A DNA stretch of 64,000 nt from Stackebrandtia albiflava (GCF_007994225.1 NZ_VLLL01000007.1:189191-253190), one strand, 5' to 3'; counted from the stretch's first letter, positions 1-12,438 are shown. A program made the numbers and translations. Notes: generated by a model from the sequence alone, not told the origin.

Positions 1-105
1 CCCGACATTCGGCCACACCACCGGCCGGGATCGCACACTCACCCCGCAGCCGACTCCATGCCCCTCCGTGTCGCCGGGGGTGTCACGTCCGGCGCCCGGT
101 CGGGG

Positions 106-1656
106 TCACTCCCATTCGATGGTGCCCGGCGGCTTGCTCGTGATGTCGAGCACCACCCTGTTGACCTCGGCGACCTCGTTGGTGATGCGGGTGGAGATCC
201 TGGCGAGCAGTTCGTACGGCAGGCGCGACCAGTCGGCCGTCATGGCGTCCTCGCTCGACACCGGGCGCAACACGATCGGGTATCCGTAGGTGCGGCCGTC
301 TCCCGCCACGCCCACCGACCGGACGTCGGCCAACAGCACCACCGGGAACTGCCACACCGAGCGGTCGAGGCCGGACGCGGTGAGTTCGGCGCGGGCTATC
401 GCGTCGGCGGCGCGCAGGATCTCCAGCCGTTCCGACGTCACCTCCCCGATGACCCGGATCGCGAGCCCCGGACCGGGGAACGGGTGCCGCCACACCATCG
501 CCTCGGGCAGGCCCAGCTCCGTACCGATGCGGCGCACCTCGTCCTTGAACAGGGTCCGCAGCGGCTCCACGAGGGTGAACTTCATGTCCTCGGGCAGGCC
601 ACCCACGTTGTGGTGGGACTTGATGTTGGCGGTGCCGGTGCCGCCGCCGGACTCCACGACGTCCGGGTACAGCGTCCCCTGCACCAGGAACTCGATGTGC
701 CCCTCGGCGTCGACCTCGCGGGCCGCCGCCTCGAACACCCGGATGAACTCGCGGCCGATGATCTTGCGTTTGGTCTCTGGGTCGGTGTGGCCCCGCAGCG
801 CCGTCATGAACCGCTCGGTGGCGTCGACGACCTTCAGGTTGATACCGGTGGCGGCAACGTAGTCCTTCTCGACCTGCTCCGCCTCCCCCGCCCGCAACAG
901 ACCGTGGTCGACGAAGACGCAGGTCAACTGGTCCCCGACCGCGCGGTGCACGAGTGCCGCCGCCACCGAGGAGTCCACGCCGCCCGACAGGGCGCACAAC
1001 ACCCGCCGGTCACCGACCTGCTCACGGATGACCGCCACCTGCTCCTCGATGACGTTGTTCATCGTCCAGGTGGGTTCCAGCTTCGCGATGTCGTAGAGGA
1101 AGTGCCGCAGCACCGCCTGACCGTGCGGGGTGTGCGCCACCTCGGGGTGGAACTGCACGCCCGCGTGCCGGCGCACCAGGTCCTCGAACGCCGCGACCGG
1201 CGCGCCCGCCGTACGGGCCACCGCGGTGAAACCCTCCGGTGCCCGCGACACGCAGTCGGTGTGGCTCATCCACACCGACTGGCCGACGGGCAGCCCCTCG
1301 AACAGGCGCGACTCCCCCGACACCTCCAACGCGGTGCCGCCGAACTCCCGCATGCCGGTGGCCTCCACGGTGCCGCCCAGGGCGACCGCCATCGCCTGGA
1401 AGCCGTAACAGATGCCGAACACCGGGACGTCCGCGTCGAACAGGTCGGCGGTCGGCACCGGCGTGTCGTCGGCGTTGACGCTCGCCGGCCCCCCGGACAG
1501 GATGATCGCGGCCGGATCCTTCGCCAGCAGCTCCTCCGTGGACAGTGTCGACGGCACGATCTCGGAGTAGACGTTCAGGTCGCGGACCCGCCGCGCGATC
1601 AGCTGTGCGTACTGGGCGCCGTAGTCGACCACCAGCACCGGACGAGGCAGACTCAT
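106..1656 (-). CDS. guaA: GMP synthase (glutamine-hydrolysing)
   Basis: This cytosolic enzyme converts XMP, ATP and glutamine to GMP, the last step of guanine nucleotide synthesis. The 516 residues match the usual two-part enzyme. The N-terminal class I amidotransferase has nucleophile Cys83 in GICYGFQAM and His170/Glu172 in GVQFHPEV. The ATP-pyrophosphatase P-loop SGGVDSS lies at about 224-230, and the C-terminal dimerisation domain ends in PPGTIEWE. The ATG start is supported by a TAGAGT hexamer at 1663-1668 followed by 6 nt and the start codon, the leaderless layout seen repeatedly here. It is divergent from the FUSC gene. guaB and guaB3 lie 4-7 kb away on the same strand. Confidence 0.97.
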   Translation of the reverse strand: MSLPRPVLVVDYGAQYAQLIARRVRDLNVYSEIVPSTLSTEELLAKDPAAIILSGGPASVNADDTPVPTADLFDADVPVFGICYGFQAMAVALGGTVEATGMREFGGTALEVSGESRLFEGLPVGQSVWMSHTDCVSRAPEGFTAVARTAGAPVAAFEDLVRRHAGVQFHPEVAHTPHGQAVLRHFLYDIAKLEPTWTMNNVIEEQVAVIREQVGDRRVLCALSGGVDSSVAAALVHRAVGDQLTCVFVDHGLLRAGEAEQVEKDYVAATGINLKVVDATERFMTALRGHTDPETKRKIIGREFIRVFEAAAREVDAEGHIEFLVQGTLYPDVVESGGGTGTANIKSHHNVGGLPEDMKFTLVEPLRTLFKDEVRRIGTELGLPEAMVWRHPFPGPGLAIRVIGEVTSERLEILRAADAIARAELTASGLDRSVWQFPVVLLADVRSVGVAGDGRTYGYPIVLRPVSSEDAMTADWSRLPYELLARISTRITNEVAEVNRVVLDITSKPPGTIEWE

Positions 1657-1783
1657 GCCCCAACTCTATGTCGCCGCATGTCAGCGGCCCCCGCCAGGCC
1701 GCCACCCCGTGCGTCGCCCGGGGCCGCGTCCGGCAGTTGCGGACGCGGGCACCGATCTGAGACGCAACGGGGCCGCCAGGATC

Positions 1784-1798
1784 TAAGCTGACGCGGTG
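1784..1798 (+). promoter_or_regulatory. leaderless promoter -10 box of the FUSC gene
   Basis: TAAGCT at 1784-1789 is followed by 6 nt and the GTG start at 1796, with no Shine-Dalgarno sequence. Transcription would therefore begin at or next to the start codon. The same spacing appears before guaA, the isochorismatase, DUF5319, the O-methyltransferase, asparaginase, the AraC regulator and the ArsR regulator. Confidence 0.55.
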
Positions 1799-3886
1799 AA
1801 CTTCACTGGCCCCGCCCGACACGTCGGCCGGTCGCTGTTCGCATGGCACGCCGAACGCGTCCAGCCGGCCATGGCGATGCGGGCCGCGACCGGCTTCGGC
1901 GTCGTGCTCCTCGCGACGATCGTGTTCGCGCCCCTCATCCCGGCCGCGCCCGCCATGCTGGGCGCCTGGTGCGCGGGTATCACCCTGCTCGTACCGGGGG
2001 TGCGGCCCCGCCCGACACTGCCGATCCTGGTCGGCGCCGCCATCGGGGTGGCCGTGCTGTTGGGCAACCTGGCGGGCACCGGCCCGATACTGCTGCTGGT
2101 GTTGAGCGCGGCCTGGGCCCTGGCGATGGCGTTCATCGGTTCACTGGGGTCGGCCATCGGCTCCGCCACCACCGTGTGCGGTGTGACCTTCGTACTCGCC
2201 GCCTCGATCAGCGAGGGCAACTCCTGGCTCCTCGCCGCGGGCGCGGCGGTGTTCGGCGGTGTCGTACAGGGCGCGGCGACCCTGCTGCCGCCGTGGTCCC
2301 GGTTCCGGCCCGAACGGCTGGGCGTCGCACATGCGTTCCGGGAACTCGCCGAATACAGCCGGGGCATCACCGAATCGCTCAACGCGTCCCTGCCCACCAA
2401 GTCGCTGTTGGACGCCTCGACCGTCATCGGGGAACGCCGCCGGGTGCCGCACGTGCTCAGGGAGGTCACCGGGCAGCTCTACGAACTGCGGGCCGCCCTC
2501 ATCGCGGTCGGTGTCGCCCGGGCCAGGCTGCTCGACGAGGACCCGATGGCGGCCCGCCAGACCGGCCGGGTCCTGCGGGAGTCCGCGACGGCCCTCGACC
2601 GGCTGGCGGAGTACATCGTCGACCAGAAGGGCCTACCCCGGGACTGGGAGGAGGACCTGGCCGCCTCCATCGACGCCGCCCCCTCCGACGAGTCCGGGGT
2701 CATGTCCACCCGGCACACCGTGGCGGGACAGGAGGTTCGGCGGCTGCAACGCGCCCTCCAACACACCGCCCGGCTCATCGAACGCGTCGTGCGGGGCGAA
2801 CCCGCCACCACCGTCGTCTCCCGCCGCATCCGTGTCCGCAGCCGCTTCAGCGAGGAGTTCCAGACCATCCGGGCGAACCTCAGTCCCCGGTCGCCCGCGT
2901 TCCAGCACGCCATCCGCGCGGCCATGGTCATCGCCGCCGCCACCGGGGCGGGCCTGTTGTGGCCGGGGGACCACGGGTTCTGGTTGCCGTTGACGGCGTG
3001 GATCGTGCTGCGACCCGACTTCGCGGCCACGGTCGGGCGCGGCATCGAACGGACCCTCGGCACCACCGCGGGCGTGGTGGTGGCCACCGCGCTGGCGTTC
3101 GTGGTGGAGAACAGGTCACTGTGGGCGGCGGCGACGATCCTGGTGTTCGCGATGCTGGCGTACCTGGTGCTGCCGGTGTCGTTCTTCGTGTTCAGTGCCG
3201 CCGTCGCCGGGTTCGCGGTGTTCCAACTCGACTTCGCCGCCGAGGCGAACATGTCGGTCGCGTTGGAACGCGGCCTGGCGACACTGCTCGGCGGGCTCGT
3301 CGCCATCGGGCTGTACTGGCTGCTGCCGACCTGGCAGACCCGGCGACTGCCCGAACTCATGGCGGACCTCATCGAGGCGTACCGCGACTACGCCAACCTG
3401 GTGCTGCAGTTCCAGGCGCGACCCCTAGAACGTGACGAGAAGGTACTCCGCGACGCGGTGGACGAGGTACGGCTACGCCGGTCGGAACTCAACGCCGCGA
3501 CCGAACAGGCGACCATCGAACCGATCGGCGGTCCCCGGCCGTACAGCGAGGACATCCGGGACCTGGAGGCCGTCCTCGAACGGGCGGCCCGGTCGCTGAT
3601 CGTGATGGAGGGAGGGGTGCGTCGCGGCGACGCCGCGCAACTCCCGGGCATCGACGAGTTCGAGGACGCGATCGACGCCGCCTACCATCGGCTGGCCGAA
3701 TGGGTCAGGACCGGCCGTGCCGGACCCGAGATCGACCTCGACGGCGCCGTCGAGGAACTGGACGTCGCGTTGGGAGCCGGCAGTCCCGCCACCCGCAGGC
3801 GCCGCCGCGTCCTCGACTGGGAGAGCGACGTCCTGGTCGACAGCCTCAAGGACGCCGGCCTCATCGTCGCCGAGTGGCAACGCTGA
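1796..3886 (+). CDS. FUSC-family membrane transporter (aromatic acid exporter-like)
   Basis: A 696-residue inner-membrane protein with the FUSC layout: a first block of about six hydrophobic helices (residues 25-165), a charged cytoplasmic stretch, a second block (about 370-515) and a long acidic C-terminal cytoplasmic region. The second block carries the FUSC_2-type sequence WLPLTAWIVLRPDFAATVGR. Family members export aromatic acids or related amphiphiles; the substrate here cannot be inferred. The GTG start is set by a leaderless TAAGCT box. The gene is followed 28 nt later by an isochorismatase-like hydrolase that has its own -10 box, so the two need not form an operon. Confidence 0.85.
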   Translation: MNFTGPARHVGRSLFAWHAERVQPAMAMRAATGFGVVLLATIVFAPLIPAAPAMLGAWCAGITLLVPGVRPRPTLPILVGAAIGVAVLLGNLAGTGPILLLVLSAAWALAMAFIGSLGSAIGSATTVCGVTFVLAASISEGNSWLLAAGAAVFGGVVQGAATLLPPWSRFRPERLGVAHAFRELAEYSRGITESLNASLPTKSLLDASTVIGERRRVPHVLREVTGQLYELRAALIAVGVARARLLDEDPMAARQTGRVLRESATALDRLAEYIVDQKGLPRDWEEDLAASIDAAPSDESGVMSTRHTVAGQEVRRLQRALQHTARLIERVVRGEPATTVVSRRIRVRSRFSEEFQTIRANLSPRSPAFQHAIRAAMVIAAATGAGLLWPGDHGFWLPLTAWIVLRPDFAATVGRGIERTLGTTAGVVVATALAFVVENRSLWAAATILVFAMLAYLVLPVSFFVFSAAVAGFAVFQLDFAAEANMSVALERGLATLLGGLVAIGLYWLLPTWQTRRLPELMADLIEAYRDYANLVLQFQARPLERDEKVLRDAVDEVRLRRSELNAATEQATIEPIGGPRPYSEDIRDLEAVLERAARSLIVMEGGVRRGDAAQLPGIDEFEDAIDAAYHRLAEWVRTGRAGPEIDLDGAVEELDVALGAGSPATRRRRRVLDWESDVLVDSLKDAGLIVAEWQR

Positions 3887-3914
3887 CCCGCCGACGGTCT
3901 CGTACCCTCGCTCC

Positions 3915-4457
3915 GTGACACATCGCAGCGCCCTCCTGGTGATCGACATGCAGAACGCCCTCATGGACATCGCCCACCGCGCCCGGGACACCATCGCCGC
4001 CGTCGCGGCCCTGCGGGAACGCGCCACGGCGGCGGGCGCCCTCGTCGTCACCGTCCAGCACCGCGGCCCCGGCCTGGAACCGGGGACCGACGGCTGGCGG
4101 GTCACCGACGCGCTCACCCCCGCGCCCGGTGAACCGGTCGTCCACAAGACCGCCGCCGACTCGTTCCTGGACACCGACCTCGACGAGGTACTGCGCGCCG
4201 CCGGGGTCACCGAGGTCGTCGTGACCGGTTTCGCGACCGAGCAGTGCGTCGAATCGACCGCCCGTCAGGCGTTGAGCCGCCGCTACGACCTGGTGTGGGT
4301 CACCGGCGGGCACACCACGTCGCTGCGGTCACCCGGGGACGGTTTCGCGCCCGCCGCGCAGGCGTTGGCGCACCACGACGCGATCTACCGGGGCATCGAG
4401 TTCCCGGGACGGCGTATCCGGGTCCTGTCCGTCGACGAGGTCGACTTCACCGGCTGA
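3915..4457 (+). CDS. isochorismatase-family cysteine hydrolase
   Basis: A 180-residue cytosolic hydrolase of the isochorismatase/nicotinamidase superfamily. The catalytic triad is visible: Asp11 in VIDMQN, Lys78 in VVHKTAAD and Cys111 in ATEQCVEST, preceded by the family's cis-peptide region VVVTGF. The length fits the single-domain family. The GTG start lies 6 nt after TACCCT (3903-3908), so the mRNA is probably leaderless. The substrate is unknown; small amides such as nicotinamide, or isochorismate-like compounds, are typical. No siderophore or NAD-salvage partner is adjacent. Confidence 0.88.
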   Translation: MTHRSALLVIDMQNALMDIAHRARDTIAAVAALRERATAAGALVVTVQHRGPGLEPGTDGWRVTDALTPAPGEPVVHKTAADSFLDTDLDEVLRAAGVTEVVVTGFATEQCVESTARQALSRRYDLVWVTGGHTTSLRSPGDGFAPAAQALAHHDAIYRGIEFPGRRIRVLSVDEVDFTG

Positions 4458-4629
4458 GGACCACCGGCACGCGCAATGCCACTGCGCCGACGCGGGACGC
4501 ACCGGCCACGATTACAGTGTTGTTCGCCCGGCGGCCGACGGCCGGCCGGGCGCGGCACTGGAAGCAGGGGTCGGCCGGTGTCTCCGTCCCACCGGGCGTC
4601 GTCCGGTATGCCGTTGTGTCGAGGATGAG

Positions 4630-5031
4630 ATGTACACGCTGACTCACCATGCCCGTTCCCATGCCGGAGCCGACCGGTTGTGGCGGTCGTTCACCGATCC
4701 GAACGCGCTCGCGGCCTGGCTGTGGCCCGACCCGGCCGCCACCGCCGAGATCGCGTTGCGGGCGGGCGGCGGGTGGCGGATATCGGCGCCGACGTTGGGA
4801 ATCGGCGCGTCCGGGGTGTACCGGTCGGTGTCGGCGCCGCAGCGGTTGGAGACCACGTGGCGGTGGGACGGCGAATCCGTCGAGACCGAGGTCGTGGTGC
4901 GGTTCTCCGGGGTGGGCCTGATCCTCACCCACTCCGGGTTCGGTTCGGCCGCCGAACGCGACGCGCACATCCAGGGTTGGCGGGACTGCCTGGCCCGGTT
5001 GCCGGACTGGCTGGACCGCACCCCCGTCTGA
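4630..5031 (+). CDS. SRPBCC / AHSA1-type small-molecule-binding protein
   Basis: A 133-residue START-like protein. The N-terminus has the family pattern of a first strand (YTLTHHARSHAGADRLWRSF) followed by DPNALAAWLWP, and the C-terminal helix carries GWRDCLARLPDWLDR, as in AHSA1-like ligand-binding proteins. There is no signal peptide, so it is cytosolic. Activity is unknown. The ATG has an upstream GAGGATGAG that can act as a ribosome binding site. Nearby gene content gives no clue to its ligand. The preceding 170 nt (4458-4629) hold no gene that I can see. Confidence 0.8.
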   Translation: MYTLTHHARSHAGADRLWRSFTDPNALAAWLWPDPAATAEIALRAGGGWRISAPTLGIGASGVYRSVSAPQRLETTWRWDGESVETEVVVRFSGVGLILTHSGFGSAAERDAHIQGWRDCLARLPDWLDRTPV

Positions 5032-5047
5032 CCCGTGTCCCTCGGCT

Positions 5048-5122
5048 CGGCCGGCCATACGACGGGCGACGTGCCTCGAATCCCACCGGAGGTCCGTTTC
5101 TCCGGGGTCGTATGGCCGACCG
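5048..5122. terminator. long inverted repeat between convergent genes, probable bidirectional terminator
   Basis: A 16-nt arm at 5048-5063 pairs with 5107-5122 with one mismatch (core GGCCATACGAC / GTCGTATGGCC). A second stem, CCGGAG/CTCCGG, is nested inside. It lies between the SRPBCC gene (+) and the O-methyltransferase (-). No T-run is evident, so it could instead be an mRNA-stabilising structure or a degenerate mobile remnant. Confidence 0.5.
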
Positions 5123-5170
5123 CGCGGGCGGTATGACCCACCGAGCCGTTTCGAGACGGGGAGTGAGGGG

Positions 5171-5830
5171 TCAGAGCCGGCGGGCCAGGGTGAGACCGTC
5201 ACCGATGGGCAGCATGACCTGTTCCACGCGGTCGTCCGCGACCACCTGCGTGTTGAACCTGCGGATGATCTCCGTCTGGTCCTCGACGATCGCCGGGTCG
5301 GCCACCCGGCCGCTCCACAACACGTTGTCGACGGCGATCAGGCCGCCGGGCCGCACCCGGGGAACCAACTGCTCCCAGTACTCGGCGTAGCCGGGCTTGT
5401 CGGCGTCGATGAACGCCAGGTCCAGGTGTGGTTCCTCCGGCAACGACCGCAGTTCCTTACGGGCGTCACCGATCCGCAGTTCGATCTTCCCCGCCTGGCC
5501 GTCCCGTTCCCAGTACCGGCGGGCGATCGAGGTGAACTCGTCGGAGATGTCGAAACAGGTCAGCCGTCCGTCGTCGGGCAGTCCCCTCGCGATGGCCAGG
5601 GACGACATGCCGGTGAACGTGCCGACCTCGACGGCGCGGCGGGCACCGATCAACCGGGTGAGCAGCGTCGTGAAGGCCGCCTGCTCGGGTCCGATCTGCA
5701 TACCGGCCCGCTCCGGAAGCGCCTTGCGGGTCTCCTCGATCAGCTCCCGCAGCAGCGGGTCGGGCGGGGTGCCGTGGGTGACCAGGTACTCGTGCAACCT
5801 GGCGTCGATTGACAGTGAAGCGCGACTCAT
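5171..5830 (-). CDS. class I SAM-dependent O-methyltransferase (CCoAOMT/COMT-like)
   Basis: A 219-residue cytosolic methyltransferase of the small O-methyltransferase family. The SAM-binding motif VEVGTFTGMSSLAIA lies near residues 67-81, the acidic CFDIS follows, and the family signature FIDADKPGYAEYW with PGGLIAVDNVLW is present; its Asp and Asn residues bind the divalent metal. The family methylates catechol-like hydroxyls, but the acceptor here is unknown. The ATG lies 6 nt after TAGTGT (5837-5842), which suggests a leaderless message. The gene stands alone next to guaB3, with about 115 nt between them. Confidence 0.9.
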   Translation of the reverse strand: MSRASLSIDARLHEYLVTHGTPPDPLLRELIEETRKALPERAGMQIGPEQAAFTTLLTRLIGARRAVEVGTFTGMSSLAIARGLPDDGRLTCFDISDEFTSIARRYWERDGQAGKIELRIGDARKELRSLPEEPHLDLAFIDADKPGYAEYWEQLVPRVRPGGLIAVDNVLWSGRVADPAIVEDQTEIIRRFNTQVVADDRVEQVMLPIGDGLTLARRL

Positions 5831-5946
5831 GACGTGACACTAGCCGACGTGTGGCCGCGGCCACGGCACCGCAGGCCGGGGGATGCGCCGGAGCGGGGGC
5901 GTCGATGCCCGGTGACTCCGGAACATCGACTCCCCCGACGGTGCGG

Positions 5947-7065
5947 TCAGGAGACGGTCAGCTCGACCTTCTGGAACTCCTTCAGGTTCGAGTACCCGCA
6001 CTTGGCCATCGACCGGCGCAGCCCGCCGAACAGGTTGTGGTTGCCGTACGGCTCGTGGGAGGGGCCGTGAAGCAGCGTCTCCATCGACACCGCGTCGCGG
6101 TCCTCCTCGGCCGGGCGGTACATGCCGCGGGGGAGTTTCGGGTGGCTGGCGGCCGAGTGCCACCACGCGCCGCCGGCGGGCGCCTCGGCGGCTTCGGCCA
6201 GAACTCCACCGAGCATGACGGCGTCCGCGCCGCACGCCACGGCCTTGGCGATGTCCCCCGAGCTCTCGATGTCACCGTCGGCGATGAGGTGGACGTACCG
6301 CCCGCCGGTCTCGTCGAGGTAGTCGCGGCGGGCCGCCGCCGCGTCGGCGATCGCCGACGCCATCGGCACCGAGATACCCAGGACGTCACCGGTGGTGGAC
6401 CACAGGTCCGCGCCGACACCGACGATGACGCCCGCCGCGCCGGTCCGCATCAGGTGCAGCGCGGTGGTGTAGTTCGTGCAGCCGCCCACCACCACCGGCA
6501 GGTCCAGGTCGGCGATGAACTCCTTGAGGTTCAGGGGCTCGTCCCCGGTGGACACGTGCTCGGCCGACACCAGAGTGCCCTGGATGACGAGTACGTCCAC
6601 TCCCGCGTCCAACACCACCGGCGACAACGCGATGGTGTGCTGCGGCGACACCCGCACCGACACGGTCGCGCCGGCGTCACGCATCTGCTTGACGCGCTCG
6701 GTGATCAGCGACGGCTTGATCGGCTCGGCGTACACCTCCTGGAGGCGCGCGGTCGCCGCGTCGTCGGACAGGCCCGCCAGCTCCGCCAGCACCGGGGTCG
6801 GGTCCTCGTAACGGCACCAAAGGCCCTCCGCGTTGAGGACACCGAGACCACCCTGCCGGCTCAGCTCGATCGCCGACTCCGGGCTCATGGTGGCGTCGGA
6901 CGGATGTGCGACACACGGGATCCCGAACTGGTAGGCGTCCAGTTGCCAGGCGGTGGAGACGTCGTCGACGTCCCGGGTGCGGCGGCTGGGCACCAGCGAC
7001 ACCTCGGACAGTTCGAAACCGCGCCGGGCGGACTTGCCTTTTCCGATCTCCACCACGTCACGCAC
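5947..7065 (-). CDS. guaB3: GuaB3 family IMP dehydrogenase/GMP reductase-related protein
   Basis: A 372-residue TIM-barrel protein of the IMPDH/GMP reductase superfamily without CBS domains. It begins VEIGKGKSARRGFELSEV and contains VVVGGCTNYTTALHLMRTG, DETGGRYVHLIADGDIESSG and ACGADAVMLGG, all typical of the actinobacterial GuaB3 group. The loop that holds the catalytic cysteine in true IMPDH (GPGAICTT in the neighbouring guaB) reads GVGADLWSTTGDVLG here and has no cysteine. This is common in the group and means it is probably not an ordinary IMP dehydrogenase. It follows guaB by 11 nt on the same strand, so the two are co-transcribed. Confidence 0.88.
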   Translation of the reverse strand: MRDVVEIGKGKSARRGFELSEVSLVPSRRTRDVDDVSTAWQLDAYQFGIPCVAHPSDATMSPESAIELSRQGGLGVLNAEGLWCRYEDPTPVLAELAGLSDDAATARLQEVYAEPIKPSLITERVKQMRDAGATVSVRVSPQHTIALSPVVLDAGVDVLVIQGTLVSAEHVSTGDEPLNLKEFIADLDLPVVVGGCTNYTTALHLMRTGAAGVIVGVGADLWSTTGDVLGISVPMASAIADAAAARRDYLDETGGRYVHLIADGDIESSGDIAKAVACGADAVMLGGVLAEAAEAPAGGAWWHSAASHPKLPRGMYRPAEEDRDAVSMETLLHGPSHEPYGNHNLFGGLRRSMAKCGYSNLKEFQKVELTVS

Positions 7066-7076
7066 GGGTGATGCTC

Positions 7077-8624
<1,548 letters not shown>

Positions 8625-8792
8625 CTAAAGGTCCCCTCGTCACGGGCCGGTTCGGCCGCGATGACGCCCGCCACGCGGCGCGGCGCCGGACTCCCCGGCG
8701 CGCCCGGGACGACGGGGCCGCGGTCGGCGAGTGCCCGCGCCCACCGTCGGATGGCCCTGCGGACGGGCGTCGCCACGGGCTAGGCTTGACGG

Positions 8793-9200
8793 GTGCAGGA
8801 CGAGCCGCAGGATCCATTTCCGCAAGACCCGGACGATGACTGGCCCGGCCTGGAACCGCACGACCCGTTGACCGAGACCGAGCGGGCCGAGCTGATCGAC
8901 GACCTGTCGAGTCTTGAGATCTTTCAGCAGGTTCTGGAGCCGACCGGTATCCGGGGCCTGGTGGTGGAGTGCCCCGACTGCCGGGAACCCCACTACTTCG
9001 AATGGGGCCTGCTCAAGAACAACCTCACCCACGTCCTGGGCGACAACTCACCGCGGATCCACGAACCCGCCTTCGACCCCAACCCCGACGACTACGTGAG
9101 CTGGGACTACGCCCGCGGCTACGTCGACTGCTGGCAGGACGTCTACCACGAGTTCGGCGACGACGGGCAGGCCGGCGAGGAACCCCCGCCCGGCGGCTGA
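8793..9200 (+). CDS. DUF5319 family protein
   Basis: A 135-residue acidic cytosolic protein of unknown function that resembles the actinobacterial DUF5319 family, which I recall as commonly lying next to guaB. It contains a CPDC motif (VECPDCREPHYFEWGLLKNN) that could hold a metal or zinc-ribbon-like fold, and a conserved DYVSWDYARGYVDCWQD segment. The N-terminus is rich in Asp and Pro. The GTG start lies 6 nt after TAGGCT (8781-8786), with no Shine-Dalgarno sequence, so it is probably leaderless. It is divergent from guaB. Confidence 0.85.
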   Translation: MQDEPQDPFPQDPDDDWPGLEPHDPLTETERAELIDDLSSLEIFQQVLEPTGIRGLVVECPDCREPHYFEWGLLKNNLTHVLGDNSPRIHEPAFDPNPDDYVSWDYARGYVDCWQDVYHEFGDDGQAGEEPPPGG

Positions 9201-9294
9201 ACCGCGTCCGCCGATCCGGCGACCGGTCGCGTCACCGGCCGCCGCACCCATCGTCCCGTCGCCCTCCCGGAGGGTGTGGAACCGCCCCGCCGGG

Positions 9295-9897
9295 TCAGTG
9301 CACCAACCCACCCCGGAACGCCTCCGCCACCGCGTGCGCCCGGTCCCGCGCGCCCAGTTTCCGGAACAACCTGCGGGCATGGGTCTTGACGGTGTCCTCC
9401 GAGACGAACAGGTCCCTGCCGATCTCGGCGTTGCTCTTGCCCTGGCTCATCCCGCGCAACACCTGCATCTCACGCTCGGTGAGGCCACGCGGCGCGATCC
9501 GCTGCCGGGGCAGGTCACCGGACCGGCTCGGGCAGATCAGCATGACGGCCTGGGTGAGCGCCACGACCAGGTCCTCGCCCTCCCAGCCGACCCGGATGAC
9601 GCCTCGGGCGCCGGCGGCCACCACCGCCGCCGCCAGACGTGGATCGGCCGGGCCGACCATGACCACGTCGGTCTGGGGGGACCGTGCCAGGACGCCCCTC
9701 GTGAACTGCACCGGGTCGGGGCGGGCCATGCCGACGTCGACCAGGACGACGTCGACGGGCTGTGCCGTCAGCCGGGCGGGGATCTCTTCAGCGGTCAGCA
9801 CGGTACGCACCGCCGGGGCCATACCCACGCGGGCGGCGCAGGACGATATCCGCTGCGCGGCTTCCGGGGTCCTGACGCAGACCAGAACGGTTTTCAC
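9295..9897 (-). CDS. LuxR/BldM-type response regulator with degenerate receiver domain
   Basis: A 200-residue DNA-binding protein. The C-terminal NarL/LuxR helix-turn-helix (LTEREMQVLRGMSQGKSNAE, EDTVKTHARRLFRKLGARDR) closely matches BldM-type regulators, which occupy the groEL-guaB interval in Streptomyces and control development there. The receiver domain is atypical. Asp54 is present in VLVDVG, but the acidic pair expected near residues 8-9 is Val-Arg, and the conserved Lys region reads GPADPR. Phosphorylation is therefore unlikely, as is known for several BldM/WhiI-class proteins. No histidine kinase is adjacent. The name bldM is an inference from context and similarity. Confidence 0.85.
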   Translation of the reverse strand: MKTVLVCVRTPEAAQRISSCAARVGMAPAVRTVLTAEEIPARLTAQPVDVVLVDVGMARPDPVQFTRGVLARSPQTDVVMVGPADPRLAAAVVAAGARGVIRVGWEGEDLVVALTQAVMLICPSRSGDLPRQRIAPRGLTEREMQVLRGMSQGKSNAEIGRDLFVSEDTVKTHARRLFRKLGARDRAHAVAEAFRGGLVH

Positions 9898-10174
9898 GTG
9901 AAGTCACCTTTCGCCTTCGGTTGAGGAGGTTCCTCTCAGTCGGGACCACGTCTCGCCGCAGGTATGACGGAGCGTGAGGGGATTCTTTTCCCGGAGCCCC
10001 GCACGACGCCCCCCGCGCCGGGGCGACACACCCGGGGCACCGGGCGTGACCCGGTGTTTCTCCACCGTGTCGGCGACCGCCCACGGACCGTCACCGCACA
10101 CCTCCCCACCGAACGTGACGTGAAACACTCCGTCTCCTCCCACCAGTCCCACCAAACCGGCGCCGTCGACACGA
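9898..10174. other. gene-free upstream region of the BldM-like regulator
   Basis: About 280 nt between the regulator start and the groEL1 terminator hold no convincing gene. It presumably contains the regulator's promoter and 5' leader. A purine-poor stretch with several CACGT/ACGTG half-palindromes is visible, but no specific operator can be assigned. Confidence 0.4.
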
Positions 10175-10213
10175 GAAGCGGGGCGCCACACCACAATGGT
10201 GGCACCCCGCTTC
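10175..10213 (-). terminator. groEL1 transcription terminator
   Basis: A long hairpin about 50 nt after the groEL1 stop. Nine pairs (GAAGCGGGG/CCCCGCTTC), a one-base mismatch, five further pairs (GCCAC/GTGGC) and a short loop make it one of the strongest stems in the window. Confidence 0.8.
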
Positions 10214-10264
10214 CGATGGCGCACGCGCAGTCGCGATCCCGTCGGCGCTCCCGCCGACCCGCGA

Positions 10265-11905
<1,641 letters not shown>

Positions 11906-11991
11906 TCAGAACGCCCCGGCCCGGCGAACCGTCGCGGAGCGCACGAGGCGCGGCGCGACCGGCAGGCGGACCGGGGCGGAAGCGAAGATCG

Positions 11992-12300
11992 TTACTTCTC
12001 GATGACAGCGAGAACGTCGCGCGCCGACAGGACCAGGTAGTCCTCACCGGCGTACTTGACCTCGGTGCCGCCGTACTTGGAGTACAGAACGGTGTCGCCG
12101 ACCTTGACGTCGATCGGGACGCGGTTGCCCTTGTCGTCAACCCGGCCCGGACCCACGGCCAGCACGGTGCCCTCCTGGGGCTTCTCCTTGGCGGTGTCCG
12201 GAATGACGATGCCGGAGGCGGTGGTGGTCTCCGCCTCGTTGGCCTGGACGACGATGCGGTCTTCCAGCGGCTTGATCGCAACCTTGGTCGCAGTGCCCAT
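11992..12300 (-). CDS. groES: co-chaperonin GroES
   Basis: This small lid protein of the chaperonin has 102 residues from the chosen start. It shows [12 protein letters not shown] at the N-terminus, [22 protein letters not shown], and [21 protein letters not shown] at the C-terminus. Three in-frame ATGs lie within 18 nt (12318, 12309, 12300). I chose the third because it gives the standard family length; AAGGG lies about 11 nt before it. It is the first gene of groES-groEL1, with HrcA/CIRCE heat-shock control visible upstream. Confidence 0.95.
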   Translation of the reverse strand: MGTATKVAIKPLEDRIVVQANEAETTTASGIVIPDTAKEKPQEGTVLAVGPGRVDDKGNRVPIDVKVGDTVLYSKYGGTEVKYAGEDYLVLSARDVLAVIEK

Positions 12301-12397
12301 GTGGCTCATACCCTTCATACGCTGCTAGTTCGAGCGGGCAGTCGGATCGGCCTCGGTCGTCGCGGGTGACCGGGGCCGTCGGCGCCCGAGGACCAAA

Positions 12398-12424
12398 TTA
12401 GCACCCGCCGCCTGAGAGTGCCAG
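12398..12424 (-). promoter_or_regulatory. CIRCE operator 1 upstream of groES
   Basis: TTAGCACCC, nine nucleotides, then GAGTGCCAG: the HrcA-binding inverted repeat with two deviations from the TTAGCACTC-N9-GAGTGCTAA consensus. TAATTT on the minus strand at 12395-12400 may be the groES -10 box, so HrcA would block the promoter directly. Confidence 0.85.
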
Positions 12425-12438
12425 CCCGGCACACCCGA

